Source of the DNA: Synaphobranchus kaupii
Lineage: Eukaryota; Chordata; Actinopteri; Anguilliformes; Synaphobranchidae
Length of the DNA stretch: 64,000 nucleotides
Assembly: GCA_029718625.1 (NCBI GenBank)
Contig: CM056376.1
Location: 116,264,263-116,328,262 of the forward strand
Reading direction: 5' to 3'
Shown: one piece after another, positions 1 through 12,517 of the stretch
Layout: the number at the start of each line of letters is the position of its first letter
Numbering within the stretch: position 1 is the stretch's first letter
Translations under genes and position numbers: made by a program
The notes under the pieces: generated by a model
Seen by the model: the letters and a program-made list of their open reading frames with translations, nothing else
Told to the model about the DNA's origin: nothing
Database searches by the model: none

Positions 1-1197
1 ACTCTCACGGTGAGAGTCTCACCGTTTAAAACCCAGCTGATTTCACCCGTTATTCCTTAACTGAACAAAACGATTTTAAAGAGAACTAAGCGTCTAATTA
101 GAAACTAAAACAAATTTGCAGCACGTTACACAATTAATTCACAATTAATTTTAATGCCATTCTCTGCACGTTTAACGGTCTTCCTGGGAAAGTGGATTGT
201 TTTAAAGGATTACGCTACGAGTTGGCTAAAACAGGTTGGTCACATTTCCATAAACAGGACATTATTAAACAAGGGGAAATATGCGTGAACTTATGGGTTG
301 CGAACCTGACAGCTTTATTGTATGGCTATTTAGTGTCATCATTAAGGCAAAATAACGGTATGTATGTTATTAATCAATATTAGCCTACTATGCAGGTAGC
401 CTAATGAACTTTGGATGAAGCTTGAACTTCGAGAACTCCATGAGAACAGCCTCTTGGAATTGATGTTTGACACTTTCATTGCATAATCAAACGAAATTCG
501 CTGAACAAGCAGGCTAATTTGGCGTTTTCTAAGGTGAGACTGGAGCCATTGATAGCTTATTCTCAGCTGTTGCAGGTCCTTTTAACGAAATTTAACCGCA
601 CATATTTTGTAAAATAACAGCCCTGTCTGGAATTACCGGGAACTCATAGGCTAATGGTTAGTCCGAATAATATTGATCATACTCCATTTAGCCTATTCCT
701 TGATCACACTAAACACGCACGAGCATGTCTGTTTCGCCATCATAAGCAATCCGCCAAGGTGGAAAAGCAGGCTTTTAAAGGGAATGGGATATGACATTTT
801 GATTGGTTTATTGAATGTCACGCCCAAGACACACCTATAATTAATGAAGCGACTAGGTTCAGCCCAGTTGCGCCATGCGCCGTGCTTAGCGCCAAATAAA
901 CACGCCGTTAAAATAGCAAAAGTGGACTTGGACACGCCCTAAATGGACTTAGCGCCATGCGCTTAGACTAAGCGCCAAGATCGCCAAGATAGGGCCCTTG
1001 GTGTCTTTCCATTGTATTGTGCAGTGCATAATCATTTTGGATAAAGCTGCCATTACTAATTACGATGTTGAATGATTACGATGTTTCTCAATGGTCACAA
1101 TGAGGAGCATGTCATTTCCCATACCATTTCTGTGTTAATAATTTTAAGTGAGCAGTGAATAGAGTAACATTTGATAACATTTATCATCAAAAACAAC
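1..1197. other. Upstream non-coding DNA
   Basis: No coding exon was recognised here. The window opens with a short perfect palindrome (ACTCTCACGGTGAGAGT, 1-17). Positions 784-1000 contain several copies of a TTAGCGCCA/GCGCCATGCGC motif in both orientations, which looks like the end of a decayed inverted-repeat element, but I could not define its borders. The stretch directly before 1198 is AT-rich and is the likely 5' UTR or promoter of the next gene. Confidence 0.4.
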
Positions 1198-4100
1198 ATG
1201 GCAGAAGGGTTTAGTAGTGAAAGACCCGTATTGGAAAGTTAATGCAGTTGTCACCAAATTATCCAAATGCAGTCACAAAATCATAAAAACATGATTTTAA
1301 AAAAACCTTTTTCTTTTTTTTGAACAGGATACAGGGACAAAATTAGAAGGTAAGTGTTTGAAACTGTTTGCTGTGTTAGATTCCACAGACAACAATGCAT
1401 GTTCAATTAAATATTCATGAATGAAGGAATCTATTTAAAATATTAAAAATATACTTCATATATTACAAAATATAGCTATTGTCATCTATATCAGTGGTCC
1501 CCAACCCTTTTCCTGGAGATACCGTCCTGTAGGTTTTCATTTCAACCATAATTTGGCATACCTGATTCTAACAATTAGAAGCTCAATGAGATCTCTAACT
1601 GTTGTATGAGATGTGCTTTGTAATGTTGTAGTGAAAACCTACAGGAGGGTAGATGTCCAGGAATAAGGTTGAGGACCATTGAGTACACTATGGTCCTATA
1701 TATTGTACACTAAGGGCGTGATTTACTAAGACGTTTAGCGGTGAAAAACTTTTAGCACACGCAAAACTAATTACAACCAATGTAAAAACTAACACAGCCA
1801 ATGATTGGTGCGAAACAAATACCATGACCAATCAATTGTCATATTATTGGTGTTGCATGTGCTAAAAGGTTTTGCTTAATAAATCAGGCCCTATAGTTGC
1901 AAAATTACACAGGCTGCATTGTAAAAAGTATTTGCCATTATATAGATATTGTGACATGGATAAAAGTATAGGTGCAAAATTACAATGGCTGCATTGTAAA
2001 ATGTATTTGCCATTATATAGATATTGTGACATGGATAAACGTATATAGATATGTTGAAGTTACACAATATAACAATGTATGAAACTGTATTCCTTACATT
2101 ACATTTTTTTCATGTATGGTGACAGGGCTAATATATTTTTAAAGGGGCGTGCTCAAACAATAGGAGCGCTGGAAATGTTTTTGAGTGACACTTTTCTTGT
2201 CTTTTTCTATGTGTTGCACTACTGCACTTTACTACTTTGACTTCCCTTTGCAACACTTGTTCATGTGGCTGTACTTTTATAGGCCAGACAGCCAAATTGA
2301 GGAAGAAGAGGAGAAAAACAATGACGTAAAAGATGAGAAGAACAAAGTCAATAACACAGAGGACGCGACATGTGCTGATGATGTTGGGTATGCTTAATGT
2401 TTTCTGTTTTTCATGGAGGCTGAGCTTCAATTAATTTTGTTTTGTTGAGGAAAACTGGTGCATTTCTGCATTGTACAGTATGCCTGTATAGCTCAGAGTT
2501 TATTACCAGGGTTTCCAAACTAATTTCAAAATCCCAAGTGAGTGTGATATATAATGTCAGCCATATAAGCCAAACCAATGATTATACGCATCAAAAATAA
2601 ATCCCACTGCCCCAACAATGCAAATTGTGGGAACTCTTCCTACTAACATTTAACAATAAAAAATGGTCAAAAAGGAAGCACACAAGTCAGTGCAAAATTA
2701 GCGCTGATGTCATTCAGTTCAGTGCAATTCAATTAACTGGGCTGGAAGAGGCACAGCTGGCAATGCTGAACATTGCGGCTGGTGGAGTTCCATCCGCTGA
2801 GCCTGTATGAGGAGGGCCCAAAAGAAGTCTGAAGAATGCGTGGGTGGAAGAAGTTAAAGTGTCACAGTGGAAACGCCACCGAAACTGTCGAACACAGCTG
2901 TTTTTAAAACACATTACTGCACTGTGAGTGAAAAGGGATTCATGGGCCATGACGTCTCTTTGGCTATTAAAGGAGTCTTTGTCGTGTATTTTCACGAGCT
3001 TGGACTAAACATTTTGGATTATCAGGTGGCAATATTCTCCTGCTGGTGTTTTCTTTTATAAGGCAGCAATGTGAAATCTTTGCCGAAGTGTGCCTTTCAA
3101 AAGTTGTCTGTTCAGTAATATGACACATTTAGGTAGTTGCACTCAGTCTGTATCGGATAAAATCGGGGACACCCAAAATAACATTACTATGGCTATGAAC
3201 TGCTAAATCAAGAAGGCTTTTGTAAAGTGCAAATTTTAGAAAACTCTTATGATTACTGATATTTTATGGTAGAGAAGACTATCAAAACCACCAGGGCTTT
3301 TGAGTGAGAACTTTTATCACAAGCTGAATGTGTCATAGTTAGGGCCAGCAAGCCCTCCGCCAGCAAGAGGTCAATAGCACTTTTTGTCAAGCCACATGTT
3401 TCATCACCACACTCATCTACGTTGAAAATGAGTAATTGACACTAATAAACACAGATGATGATTGATGGTGATGTGGGACACTCACATGTTAAATTCAGTC
3501 TTGCATAATCTATTTTGAAATAAATTGCGGCAGTATTTCGAAATGTTTGCTTGAAGCAGTGGCAAATAGTCACATTAAGAATGACAGCAGTTATACAACA
3601 TTTAATTTTCACAAAAAATAGTTAAACAAAGAAAGAAATAGTATTTTGAATGGTACTCTGCAACTGCATACCAACTGCCCCATCTAGTTTTATGGTTCAG
3701 GCAGGAGTTTATTGACAGAGATTAATCTTGCTCTGCAGTTGTGCACCTAATATGCTCAGAGTAGCGCATTTTCCGGCTTGGACAATGTTTAATAACCTTC
3801 TTCACAGCGGTCACGAGTCTGTCAAATTTAGGGAAATCACTTGCCCAAATACTACTTGCTAGTGCCACAAGATGCCATTGTAAGTTAATTGCACTGAATT
3901 TGGCAACAAGCTTTTAAGAACGTGCTTTTAACATATAACTTGCTTTGCAGTCGCATTTTTTAAATCAACCTTATAATCCCCTAAGCAATTATTTATGCCT
4001 TCCACAACTGAGGAGTAATTCACATCATTTAAATGTATCAGCAAGATACATTTTCAAAATCAGTTTTGATGAATTTTCCTTGAAGAACAAATAAACTATA

Positions 4101-7100
4101 TAAGGCATAATTGTCTGTCCCTGTTGATTTGTCTGTGACCAGAGATATGCTGCCAATTGTTTCGACCAGTTCTTTCATTCAGATTTTATGCAAAGCGGCG
4201 GCCTGCGTCAAATACTTCTAATTAAGCTATTTAGTTGATGGAACTGCCCCGCCTTTTATTACATGCCTGTTTAAAAATGCACGTACTTTTGGGTTGTCAA
4301 CTTTTTCAAGTGGAATATTCGCAGTTAAGAAGGCACCTGTTAAATCCTGACTGACATCCTGCCACCGCATTTTCCCCCCTGCTGACAGATGATTCCCGCT
4401 TGGTGTTGAACTCAGACTTTAATTGATGTTTCTTTGTTTTTAAATATTTGGTCTATTGTTATCTTTGCGCAAATGATTATTACATTGCCAGTTGAGAAAA
4501 ATGAATTAAATCAGGATATTGCTGCACTCCTTCACTCACAGATATGCTTTTTGTGTCATTTGAAGTTCCATCCATGTTTTTATCAGTATCTCAATTCCCC
4601 ACTCAGTTGTATAATTTTTTTCTTCTCTCAATTGTATAACTATAGTCACTTGATTGTGCTGTTTGAGTGTCTACAGGGCCCCCTGGAGGATAACAGTTGA
4701 ATTACAAGTGTAAATCCCTGCCACGTGGTCCAGATAAACTTGTGGCCCTAGGACTCATAGCAGAATACGATGTTTCAATTCTAAACCCATATTGCTGCTT
4801 TATTTTATATAGGAAGCTGTTTCAAGTAAGCAGGGAGGACATTGTTGAAGCTCGGAAGAAGCTTAAAGTAAAACGAGGTGAGCAGTCTCTTGACTTGCTT
4901 CCTTCTGTCTATTTTGTACTAAAAAAGGCAATCATATATAGAGATGACCAAAGATAATCTCACAGCTAAAGCAACAAGAAAATGCCCTCAAGGTAACAGT
5001 GGTTTCTTAACAAGGACAGCCTTGCCTTTGCGGTTGAGTGTGCTTGAAATAATTTCTGTTATGGTATATTTTATTGAGTATTGTACGGAGCCCCTAAGGT
5101 GACATGGGGAGAAATTTATTTTTTGATATGCTATTTATAGTCATGAGTTCAATTTGGCAAATGGGACCATTCTTAAAATTGCACATCAGAAATACTTCCA
5201 GTCAGACAATGTCAGATTATGCTTTGCAAAAGACTTGCAACAATGTTTTAGCAATTTCTACTCATAATTTATTTTTGGATTGTGACTGAATGAACTCAAC
5301 TCAGCATTGTGAATAAATCAACTATCATTTAACAAGTATGTCTGATCAGAGCTTGAAATTAATTTGAAAGCTTTAATGAATGACTCAGTAAATGTTTTGA
5401 AAAATAAAACCAATGGAAATGGTGCATGCTCAGAATATCCAACCAGACCAATTCAATACAAGACATTTATTAAATGCTTGGAATATGCCTCCAAATGCTT
5501 TTCTGAGATTATCTTGCATACTAGTGCTATGTACCATTTATGTTAGTATTTTATTTGATGTATATTGTTCTCAGAGTGGAAACAAATTTTGCCCGTTAAC
5601 TTAAAGTTATTGTGCACAGCTTGCTTTTTCAGAGGTAATGGAAAACCCAACACAAGCAGAAGTGGACATTTCAAGAGACGGAGAAGGTTTGCATATTCAG
5701 ATTTTACAAATAATTAAACACCTTGGCAGTTCCGCATATTTACAATTGAATGAATTTCATAGCTTTTTCCATTTGTGTCCCTATCCCTTGTACAGGTGAT
5801 TAAAGATTACTTGAGACTAATTTTACATTTGATGCTTAAGAGTGAGAGGTCCAGTCAGTCAGTGAAGGCTTTATGGTAGCCTACTGCTTTTGGACACTTA
5901 AATCACAATAATAGTACTGCAAGAGTAATACTTTATGAAATGTGAACGAAAACCTTTTTCTAGTACTGGGCATTCTGTGATTTGGAGAAATTAACCTCTA
6001 GTTCTGTGGGCGTGTGGTGTGTGTGTGTCTGTGTCACAGCTCTCATTTGTACATTAACAGCCAAGAACTAAAAAAGCAGTCTCAGACTCAGAGGACCCCA
6101 AATAGTAAGTACAGTACCTTGTTGTCATTCTCATACTAATAGGTTTGCAATAAAACATTCCTTCAGCTATTTGCCTTTGCAAAATCTCATGGATAAGAAT
6201 TACTTGTTATATTATTACAGGGATTATACTGTATCCCTGTATTGGTTACTACTAACTGGAACTAAATAGCTCCATTTCTTTTCACCAAAACAATATCTAG
6301 CTTGGCAGAAATATGTGAATATGCCTCAGTCTTAACCCTATTTTAATAAATGTGGTCTATATGTAATAATTATTATTGTGTTATTGTAGGCATTACATTA
6401 CATTTACATTAGCTTTTTTGGATGTTCTATGGTAGGAACTACAGTGCCGGGCTTATTCTGAAACAATCACAACTGTCAGTAAATTGTCTGTTTTTTAAAG
6501 TAATATTTTCAAAACTATTTTTACAATTGAAAACTGTAAAGAAAAAAAGAAAATGAAGATACAAGAAAGCAAAAACTTTAATCACAAGAATCTTTAATCA
6601 TATGCTGAAGCACTACCAATGTCAGAAATACAAACTGTACTTTTTTAAAAGTAGGTATTTATTTGATGGCATTCTACAGTTTGAGAAAGTATAGCCCTCA
6701 TTCAAAGGATGGTGGGATACATACATTGAGGATAGCCTGTTTAAATAGTGAGCTGTATGTGCAAAAATTGGGAAATTATTTTCTTTTATCCTAAAACAAT
6801 TGTTCAGAGAAAAAGATTTCCGTTAACAAGTAATACTTAAGATAATGTATCCCAATTATTAACACCCCTAATACTTATTTGAAAAAAAAATAATAATAAT
6901 AAATCTGCACTTACATTGTACTTTTAAGTTCATCTCAAACTTTTGGAACTATATTGTGGCCTCGTGTGGCTTCTTGTTTCCCTGGAGTAAAAAATGAGGG
7001 GGCACACACACAAAATCCATGTCTCATCCATAGCCATGGGGAAAGGCAAAGAACTCTCAAGAAAAAAATAAGACAAGGGGTTGTTGACCTTCACAAGTGA

Positions 7101-10100
7101 GGAGATAGCTACAACCAAATAAATAAAAACTAAAGAGACCACCTTCCACCATTAGGGCAATGTTGTCCACTCCATGTGTATAATATTGCATCTCCTCAGG
7201 GTTTTCAGCTCAAGAGAAGAGCGATGGTCACAACTGGCCTTGTTATACGTATGGTAGCAGTTCTGAGGCGTTCTGAACCATTGTTATTATTAACAACGCC
7301 ATCCGATAGCATGTGCTTTTAGAAATGTACCTACACTGGAAAAGTAGTAAACCTGCCTGGTAGGGGCGCAAGTGCAACTCGCCCCCATGCATAGTGAGGT
7401 AGATGGTTTGGGAGGCAAAGAAGAATCCAAGGGCCATGGTTAGAGATATAAAAAAGTTGCATATTGGTGACAGAAGTCTCCAAATCTGCCAGAAAAACCC
7501 TTCTATTAACTAATCAACAAAAATAAGCACATGGAGTTTGCTAAATTGCATTAAATATTTGATTGAAAGTGATTGTTATGGAGAGAGAGCAAATTTTAAC
7601 TTATTAGCCAAGCACAACAGCAGTGGGTTTGGTGCTGGAAGAAAGGTGCTTATATTGAAAGGAACATTGTGGTTGTGGATTGATAATAAAATACTTCTAT
7701 TTACCATTCAACAGAAATAAGAACCTGGAGTTTGCTAAAAGGGATTGTATCTTTGATGGAAAGCAGTTGTTATGGTCAGAAGAGAGCAAATTTAAGCTTA
7801 TTCGCCTAGCACAACGGCATTGGGTTGTTTTGCATAGACCGGTCCTGTGGCTCTTGTTAAAGTCAATAGAATCCTGAACTCCAGCAAGTACCAAACCTTT
7901 TTGGCCAAATAAACGGTGCCAGGGGGGAAACCACAAATGGATCTTTCAGCAAGACAGTGCTCCGAAATATACCTCAAAATCACTGACCGCAGAATTCCTC
8001 TCCAGAGTTGAACCCAATTAAAAATATATGTTTGTATTGTAAGGCAGTCTCCAAATGCAGACCAGAGAATCTGAAGGATGAACAATTCTGTATGGAGGAA
8101 TTGTCAGAGATCCCCTCCTATATGTTCACCAATCTCAAAAACACTATTAGTTAAGTTATCCTTGTGAAGAGAGGGTGCACAAATATGTCATTTTGGTAAA
8201 TTCCTTTGAATCACTTTTAAAGTAGTGATTTTCTACATGTTTAAGAATTTTTTCTGTACTTGTTTTGCTTATTTTAGAGTCTTTTTTGTCCGTGTTTATC
8301 AAGGGTTTGAATAGTTTTGGGGCGCACTGTGTATGGCATATAAATGAGGTGTCGAGTGCGATGGACATGTATTAGTGCTGAAAATTTCAGACTCTCAGAA
8401 AGTGTCAGCCATTTCGCAGTAAGCTCTGTTGAGACAGGATTTTTGTCCTGCCCTGCTCTCTTGTCTATTCTAGTTTGTGCTAGAATTCTTAGTAATTTGA
8501 CATGCTCTTGCAGAATTCTCTCCAGAATTCTTAGTAATTTGACATGCTCTTGCACATTTCTGAACACTAGGTGGAAGCAATGCACTATTTTAAAGAACAG
8601 GGTCGACAACTGACGTTTTTTACAAAGGCCAATGCACTTCATATTTCCCCTCTGTTTCATTAGTAATGTTACAGAAGTAGTGAGTTGGCTGCAGTAAACA
8701 GATTTAAACCACTTCATATTGTTTGCTTGCACTGGACTGATGCAAAGTTAATTATTTTCCCCATCTAGTGGCCATAGTGTTGAAATACACTATGGCCAGT
8801 AGATGTAACCTACTGACCTTGTGATATTTGATAGTGAGGTTTCTGTTATTAACTATAAAATTTGTAAAGGGGTTATTTTTTTAATTTCTTGATAGTCTTC
8901 TCTCTTCAAGGCTGCTGATCAGCACTAATTTAATGAATAAATGCATGTTTATTTGAATGATTGCCTTTATATTTGTACTGTAAAGAGCAAGGGTTAAAAG
9001 ACTTCTTATTACATACAATGCACTCCAAACGTGTTAGGACAGTGACACATGTTTTGTTGTTTTGTCTCTGTACTCCAGCACATTGGATTTGAAATGGAAC
9101 AGTGACTATGAAGTGCAGACTTTCAGCTTTAATTTGAGTTTTTTTTTACATCCATTTAAATTATTTTGTTTCTGATTATCTCCCATTTTCTCCCAAATTG
9201 GTAGCCAATTGTACCCTTTGTTATTCAGTTCCCCCATGTAGCAACCGCTTGAGAATTCACCGCTACACAACCCCCTCAGCCAGCGGTAGGAAGAAGGGCG
9301 CCATGTCCTTTTCAGGGCGCGACTCCTTGAGCTCCTGACCGTGATTCCAACTCGTCCGCGGCCGCTGTGTGTGACGATTCTCAGCGAGTCCCTCCCCCCA
9401 CCCCGGGAGTGGCCACCAATTGCCCTGAGGGCACCGGTTATACACAGATTTGGCAGGATCCTTGGTGTGCAACTGCACCGACTGAAAGTCAGCGCTTTTA
9501 TCGCTGCACCACCGCGGTGCCCCGTTTTTGTTCTCTGAGGTACAATTCCTGTTAATGTTCCCTCACTGGGACATACATGTACCTTAGAATGCAAATCTAA
9601 AAGGGTGAAGGGTGCAATCGGCGTAGGCTACCTTTGAAAGTGCCCTAGTGACAAGCCATTGTATTCCTACAGGCACAATTCTTGTACATTTTTTTCTAGC
9701 ACATGTAGTAAGGAACCCTAATTAAGTGATTCATGAATTGCTAAATTATGGAGATCCCCAGTGTAACTCAAATTTAAGAGCTTAGAATTATAGTTTAATG
9801 TGCAGGTAACCGGCTAATTTGATGAAAGCCAATAACGGTTGCCACTGGAGGAAGATGAGAAGGGCAGTGACATGGCTGAGCCTGGAGAGGTTGCAGGTCA
9901 AGCAAGCAGCATTCAGGATGAGCTGCAGAGGTCTGATGGTGGACGCAGGGAGACCAGTGATGGGGGATTTGCAAATGACTATCAAGTTGGCTGGTTAGCA
10001 GCCCTCCAGAATTGCTCTAAAATCAAGCTAGCCTTACACTGATACTGTATCACTGTACTTAGTAGTCAGATAATTAGCTAACAAGCACTCTACCCCTCAT

Positions 10101-10751
10101 ACATGGTGCCATGCCAGATCAATAAATTGGCGTACATGCTCTCTTAACCCACCCTTGTAAATTCAAGAAATCAATATTTTCCCCAATTCTGATTTTGACA
10201 CTTAGCTTGCTTGCTAGCTAGGTGGCAATTCTAGCGTCCAAGGTTGAATCTTGCTTCAGAAGGTGAGGGGGGATTGTGCCCCCTATCCGCCTGTAAATTC
10301 CACATAGAATTTCAATGCATTGCTTGTATACTCAGTGGCATGGATATTTCAACTGTGCTGAGTGCTAAATAGTTATATATGTATATACAGCACTGAGCTA
10401 TATATAGTTACACATACTTTGACATTCATTAAGCTTCACTCTCACATCTTTAGATTACTTAACAGAGCCATTTTTAAAGGAAGGTAGCCAAATGGTTGCC
10501 ATCATTTGCTAACATGGTGAGGCCTCAGAAAGTTGCCATTGCATTTCACATGCTTAACTTGACCCTTCAATGTAAAAATGGGATATTCTTCCAAATGTAG
10601 AAGTATTGTACTTCTTTTGTAAGAAATCTTTTGTGATTTCTCTCCTCTAGTTGGACCAACTCAGGCAAAACATCATTGCACACCCCAGAAGAGAGGTCGA
10701 CGGACTAGAGGGAAGCAGCTAACAGCTCAGGAAATCTATGATAATATATAG
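1198..10751 (+). CDS. Unrecognised eight-exon gene, 150-residue charged protein
   Basis: I assembled this from splice signals and do not recognise the family. Proposed coding exons are 1198-1237, 1328-1349, 2283-2387, 4813-4877, 4966-4992, 5633-5686, 6066-6104 and 10651-10751. Their intron phases match throughout (1,2,2,1,1,1,1) and the total is 453 bases ending in TAG. The start ATG at 1198 has a good context (aacATGG) and begins MAEGFSSERP. Exon 3 encodes an acidic tract (QIEEEEEKNND). Exon 4 encodes KLFQVSREDIVEARKKLKVK, probably helical. The last exon is basic (QKRGRRTRGKQ) and ends EIYDNI. The first donor (GTTAAT) and the exon 5 and exon 7 acceptors are weak. Exon 5 could start at 4954 without changing frame. 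The 4.5 kb last intron holds a Tc1-like fossil and might hide another exon. The acidic-then-basic layout suggests a nuclear protein, but that is inference only. An ATTAAA at 10822 could be its poly(A) signal. Confidence 0.5.
1492..1681. repeat. hAT-like MITE
   Basis: The ends form an imperfect inverted repeat: CAGTGGTCCCCAACC on the left, and GGTTGAGGACCATTG on the right, whose complement is CAATGGTCCTCAACC. At about 190 bp it has no coding capacity. The CAGTGG terminus resembles hAT elements, but I see no convincing 8-bp target duplication. A related end (GATTGAGGACCCCTG) occurs near 12250-12264. It sits in intron 2 of the unrecognised gene. Confidence 0.55.
1713..1892. repeat. Short MITE with AGGGC..TGATTTA ends
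   Basis: The ends are inverted copies of each other: AGGGCGTGATTTACTAAG on the left against AGGGCCTGATTTATTAAG, the complement of the right end. It is 180 bp long with no open frame, and lies 31 bp after the previous MITE. Confidence 0.55.
1897..2042. repeat. 73-bp tandem duplication
   Basis: Two head-to-tail copies share long identical blocks, for example ATAGATATTGTGACATGGAT in both. It is a local intronic duplication with only a few substitutions between copies. Confidence 0.7.
6440..8338 (+). mobile_element. Decayed Tc1-like element
   Basis: Transposase traces are readable in broken frames. Positions 7710-7860 resemble the Tc1 block around the first catalytic aspartate (LEFAKR then LLWSEESKFKL, with E where active copies have D). 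Around 7940-8000 comes FQQDSAPKYTSKS, which matches the region of the second aspartate. The ends CAGTGCCGGGCTTATTCTG and the complement of 8308-8333 (CAGTGCGCCCCAAAACTATT) look like decayed terminal repeats. A segment around 7500-7570 repeats the sequence at 7705-7775 in diverged form. The copy has many stops and is a fossil in the last intron of the unrecognised gene. Confidence 0.6.
9004..9145. repeat. Terminal fragment of a Tc1-like element
   Basis: The sequence (ACAGTGACACAT, then CTCCAGC, then GTGCAGACTTTCAGCTTTAA) matches the left end of the Tc1-like element at 35730-35870. Only this end is present; it is cut short where the SINE-like sequence begins at about 9165. Confidence 0.6.
9165..9530 (-). 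repeat. tRNA-derived SINE-like repeat, reverse orientation
   Basis: Read on the minus strand, positions 9525-9470 begin with a tRNA-like head (GGTGGTGCAGCG, then AAAGCGCTGA), followed by a GC-rich body. The base composition differs sharply from the AT-rich intron around it. The short open frames in it on both strands are products of this GC-rich body, not genes. Confidence 0.5.
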
Positions 10752-12130
10752 TGACTGTTTATTTATTGTGTACATATTTTGATGCAGTTCCCATGTGCCC
10801 TGTAGCAGGTGTAGCCTTTTCATTAAATGCTTAATGATAAAAAAAATATCTCTTTGTGGTGCTTCACAAAAATGCTGTTCAGGGGACATATCTCTTGGTG
10901 AACTCTGTTGGAGCCACAATTTACAATTTCACAGGGTTCAGCGATTAAATAATAATGCTTGCCAAATAGTAACAGCTTTTGTTCGATGGTGAACTTTGGA
11001 AAAATGCAGGCATCGCATTTTTTTAACACCATATCTTGAACACCAGCACATGTATTTACAGTTTTAGCTATGAAACCCAGCCTTAATCACCCAGTTCAAC
11101 AACATCAGTGTTCTTCAATCAACTGGTCAGTAAAAATATATGGCTAACTTTGATGAGCTTTCTGAAATTATACACCAGGAATTATTTGCACAGATTTCAG
11201 CCATTTTTACACTGATAGTGAATAACATGTAGTGTTTTCTAAATAATGTCTGATTCAATCAAACACACTTAGCCAGTTTAAGAGAATATGCAAGTCAGAC
11301 TTCTTTTATTTCAAACAAACTTTAAAATCAAAATTTTTTAAGTGAACTTGCCCATGACAAATAATCAGTTTGCATCTGTCACCAACTTTACACCCTATAA
11401 CATATTTTTATTTAATAAGAGGAGGGAAAAAACATTGGTAAATCATATAAATAGTTCAGAGCAAAAGTTATTTAAACTGTTGTAACAGTTGTAACAGGAC
11501 CAGAAGAGCGGTGGTGGAAGGCCGGTGGTGGATGCTCCTTCACGATGGCTCCATTCCCTGGAAGTCGGGAGCCCGTTCACGGTTTTGATACAACCAAATG
11601 AAAAGCACCTGCATGCAATAAGACGTTGAGAACAGCACTGAAGCCACCCATCCCTTTCAGCTGTTGTGAAGTATCATTGTGAGAAAAGCGTGAAAGAGTG
11701 TGGAGAGACTAGTTAACGTGAGTGAATTGATTTCTTGTGAACTTGACTTGTTTGGCACTTTTCAGGGTTTCCTACAGAAATAACCACAATGACCACAAAC
11801 TCTCAACCCTTAATAAACATTAACTTCTGTACCTTCTGCCCTCATGTAAACAAACAGAAATCAGATACAACTGCACATGTCCACACAATGAAGCCCCAAA
11901 CTTGGGGTAATTTAGAATTTGTCCCTGTTTTTCCTGCCAATTACATAATCACAAATGCCCTAGTCCCACCATGAGCAATTATCCTCATTGGAGATTTAGC
12001 TATAGGCCTACATCTGCCAATAACAACCAATAGCAACATCTCATCAAAATGGCCATTTGCATGCAAAATTTGTATTTTGGACAAAAACAACATGCTTTGG
12101 CTATTCTTATTATTTCATTATTATTATTTC

Positions 12131-12345
12131 CACAGATGTAACACATTAAAGTTTGAATGATCACATTTGCCTCCTTGATTAGTAGAATCAGGTGTGTAAC
12201 TGCTTGGTTGGAACAAAATCCTGCACCCACACCGGCCCTTTCTGGATAAGATTGAGGACCCCTGATTTAAATGATGTCTTCTTCCATGAGGCAATTTTAT
12301 ATGACACTTTGATGTAACACATGAAGTTTGAATGACCACATTCTC
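12131..12345. repeat. Direct repeat enclosing a MITE-like insert
   Basis: The string GATGTAACACAT, followed by AGTTTGAATGA and CACATT, occurs at 12135 and again near 12311, about 178 bp apart. Between them lies sequence ending GATTGAGGACCCCTG, like one end of the hAT-like MITE at 1492. Confidence 0.5.
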
Positions 12346-12517
12346 TTCAGATTGTAAGATGAAAAAAACACAGCACCAAGTTACATTAAATCATTTATGA
12401 AACATTGGGTAGCATTGCATTGGAATAGGGCTTGTTTAATTTGTGTAAGCTAAGAGAGGCAATATTGTTTGTTGTAACTTGACTGCATTTCAATATCAAT
12501 ACTTTTAATGGCAGGTC
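12321..12517. repeat. Unclassified dispersed repeat, copy 1
   Basis: This is a clear homologue of 42137-42327 in the same orientation, sharing AACATTGGGTAGCATT and CAATATTGTTTGTTGTAACT in the same order. The ends are not defined by inverted repeats I can see. Confidence 0.65.

Noticed and set aside
9839..10042. Possible extra exon of the upstream gene (acidic frame with EEDEKGSDMAEPGEV)
   Set aside because: The composition is suggestive, but no acceptor and donor pair fits the phase 1 intron in which it lies, and the frame runs to a stop.
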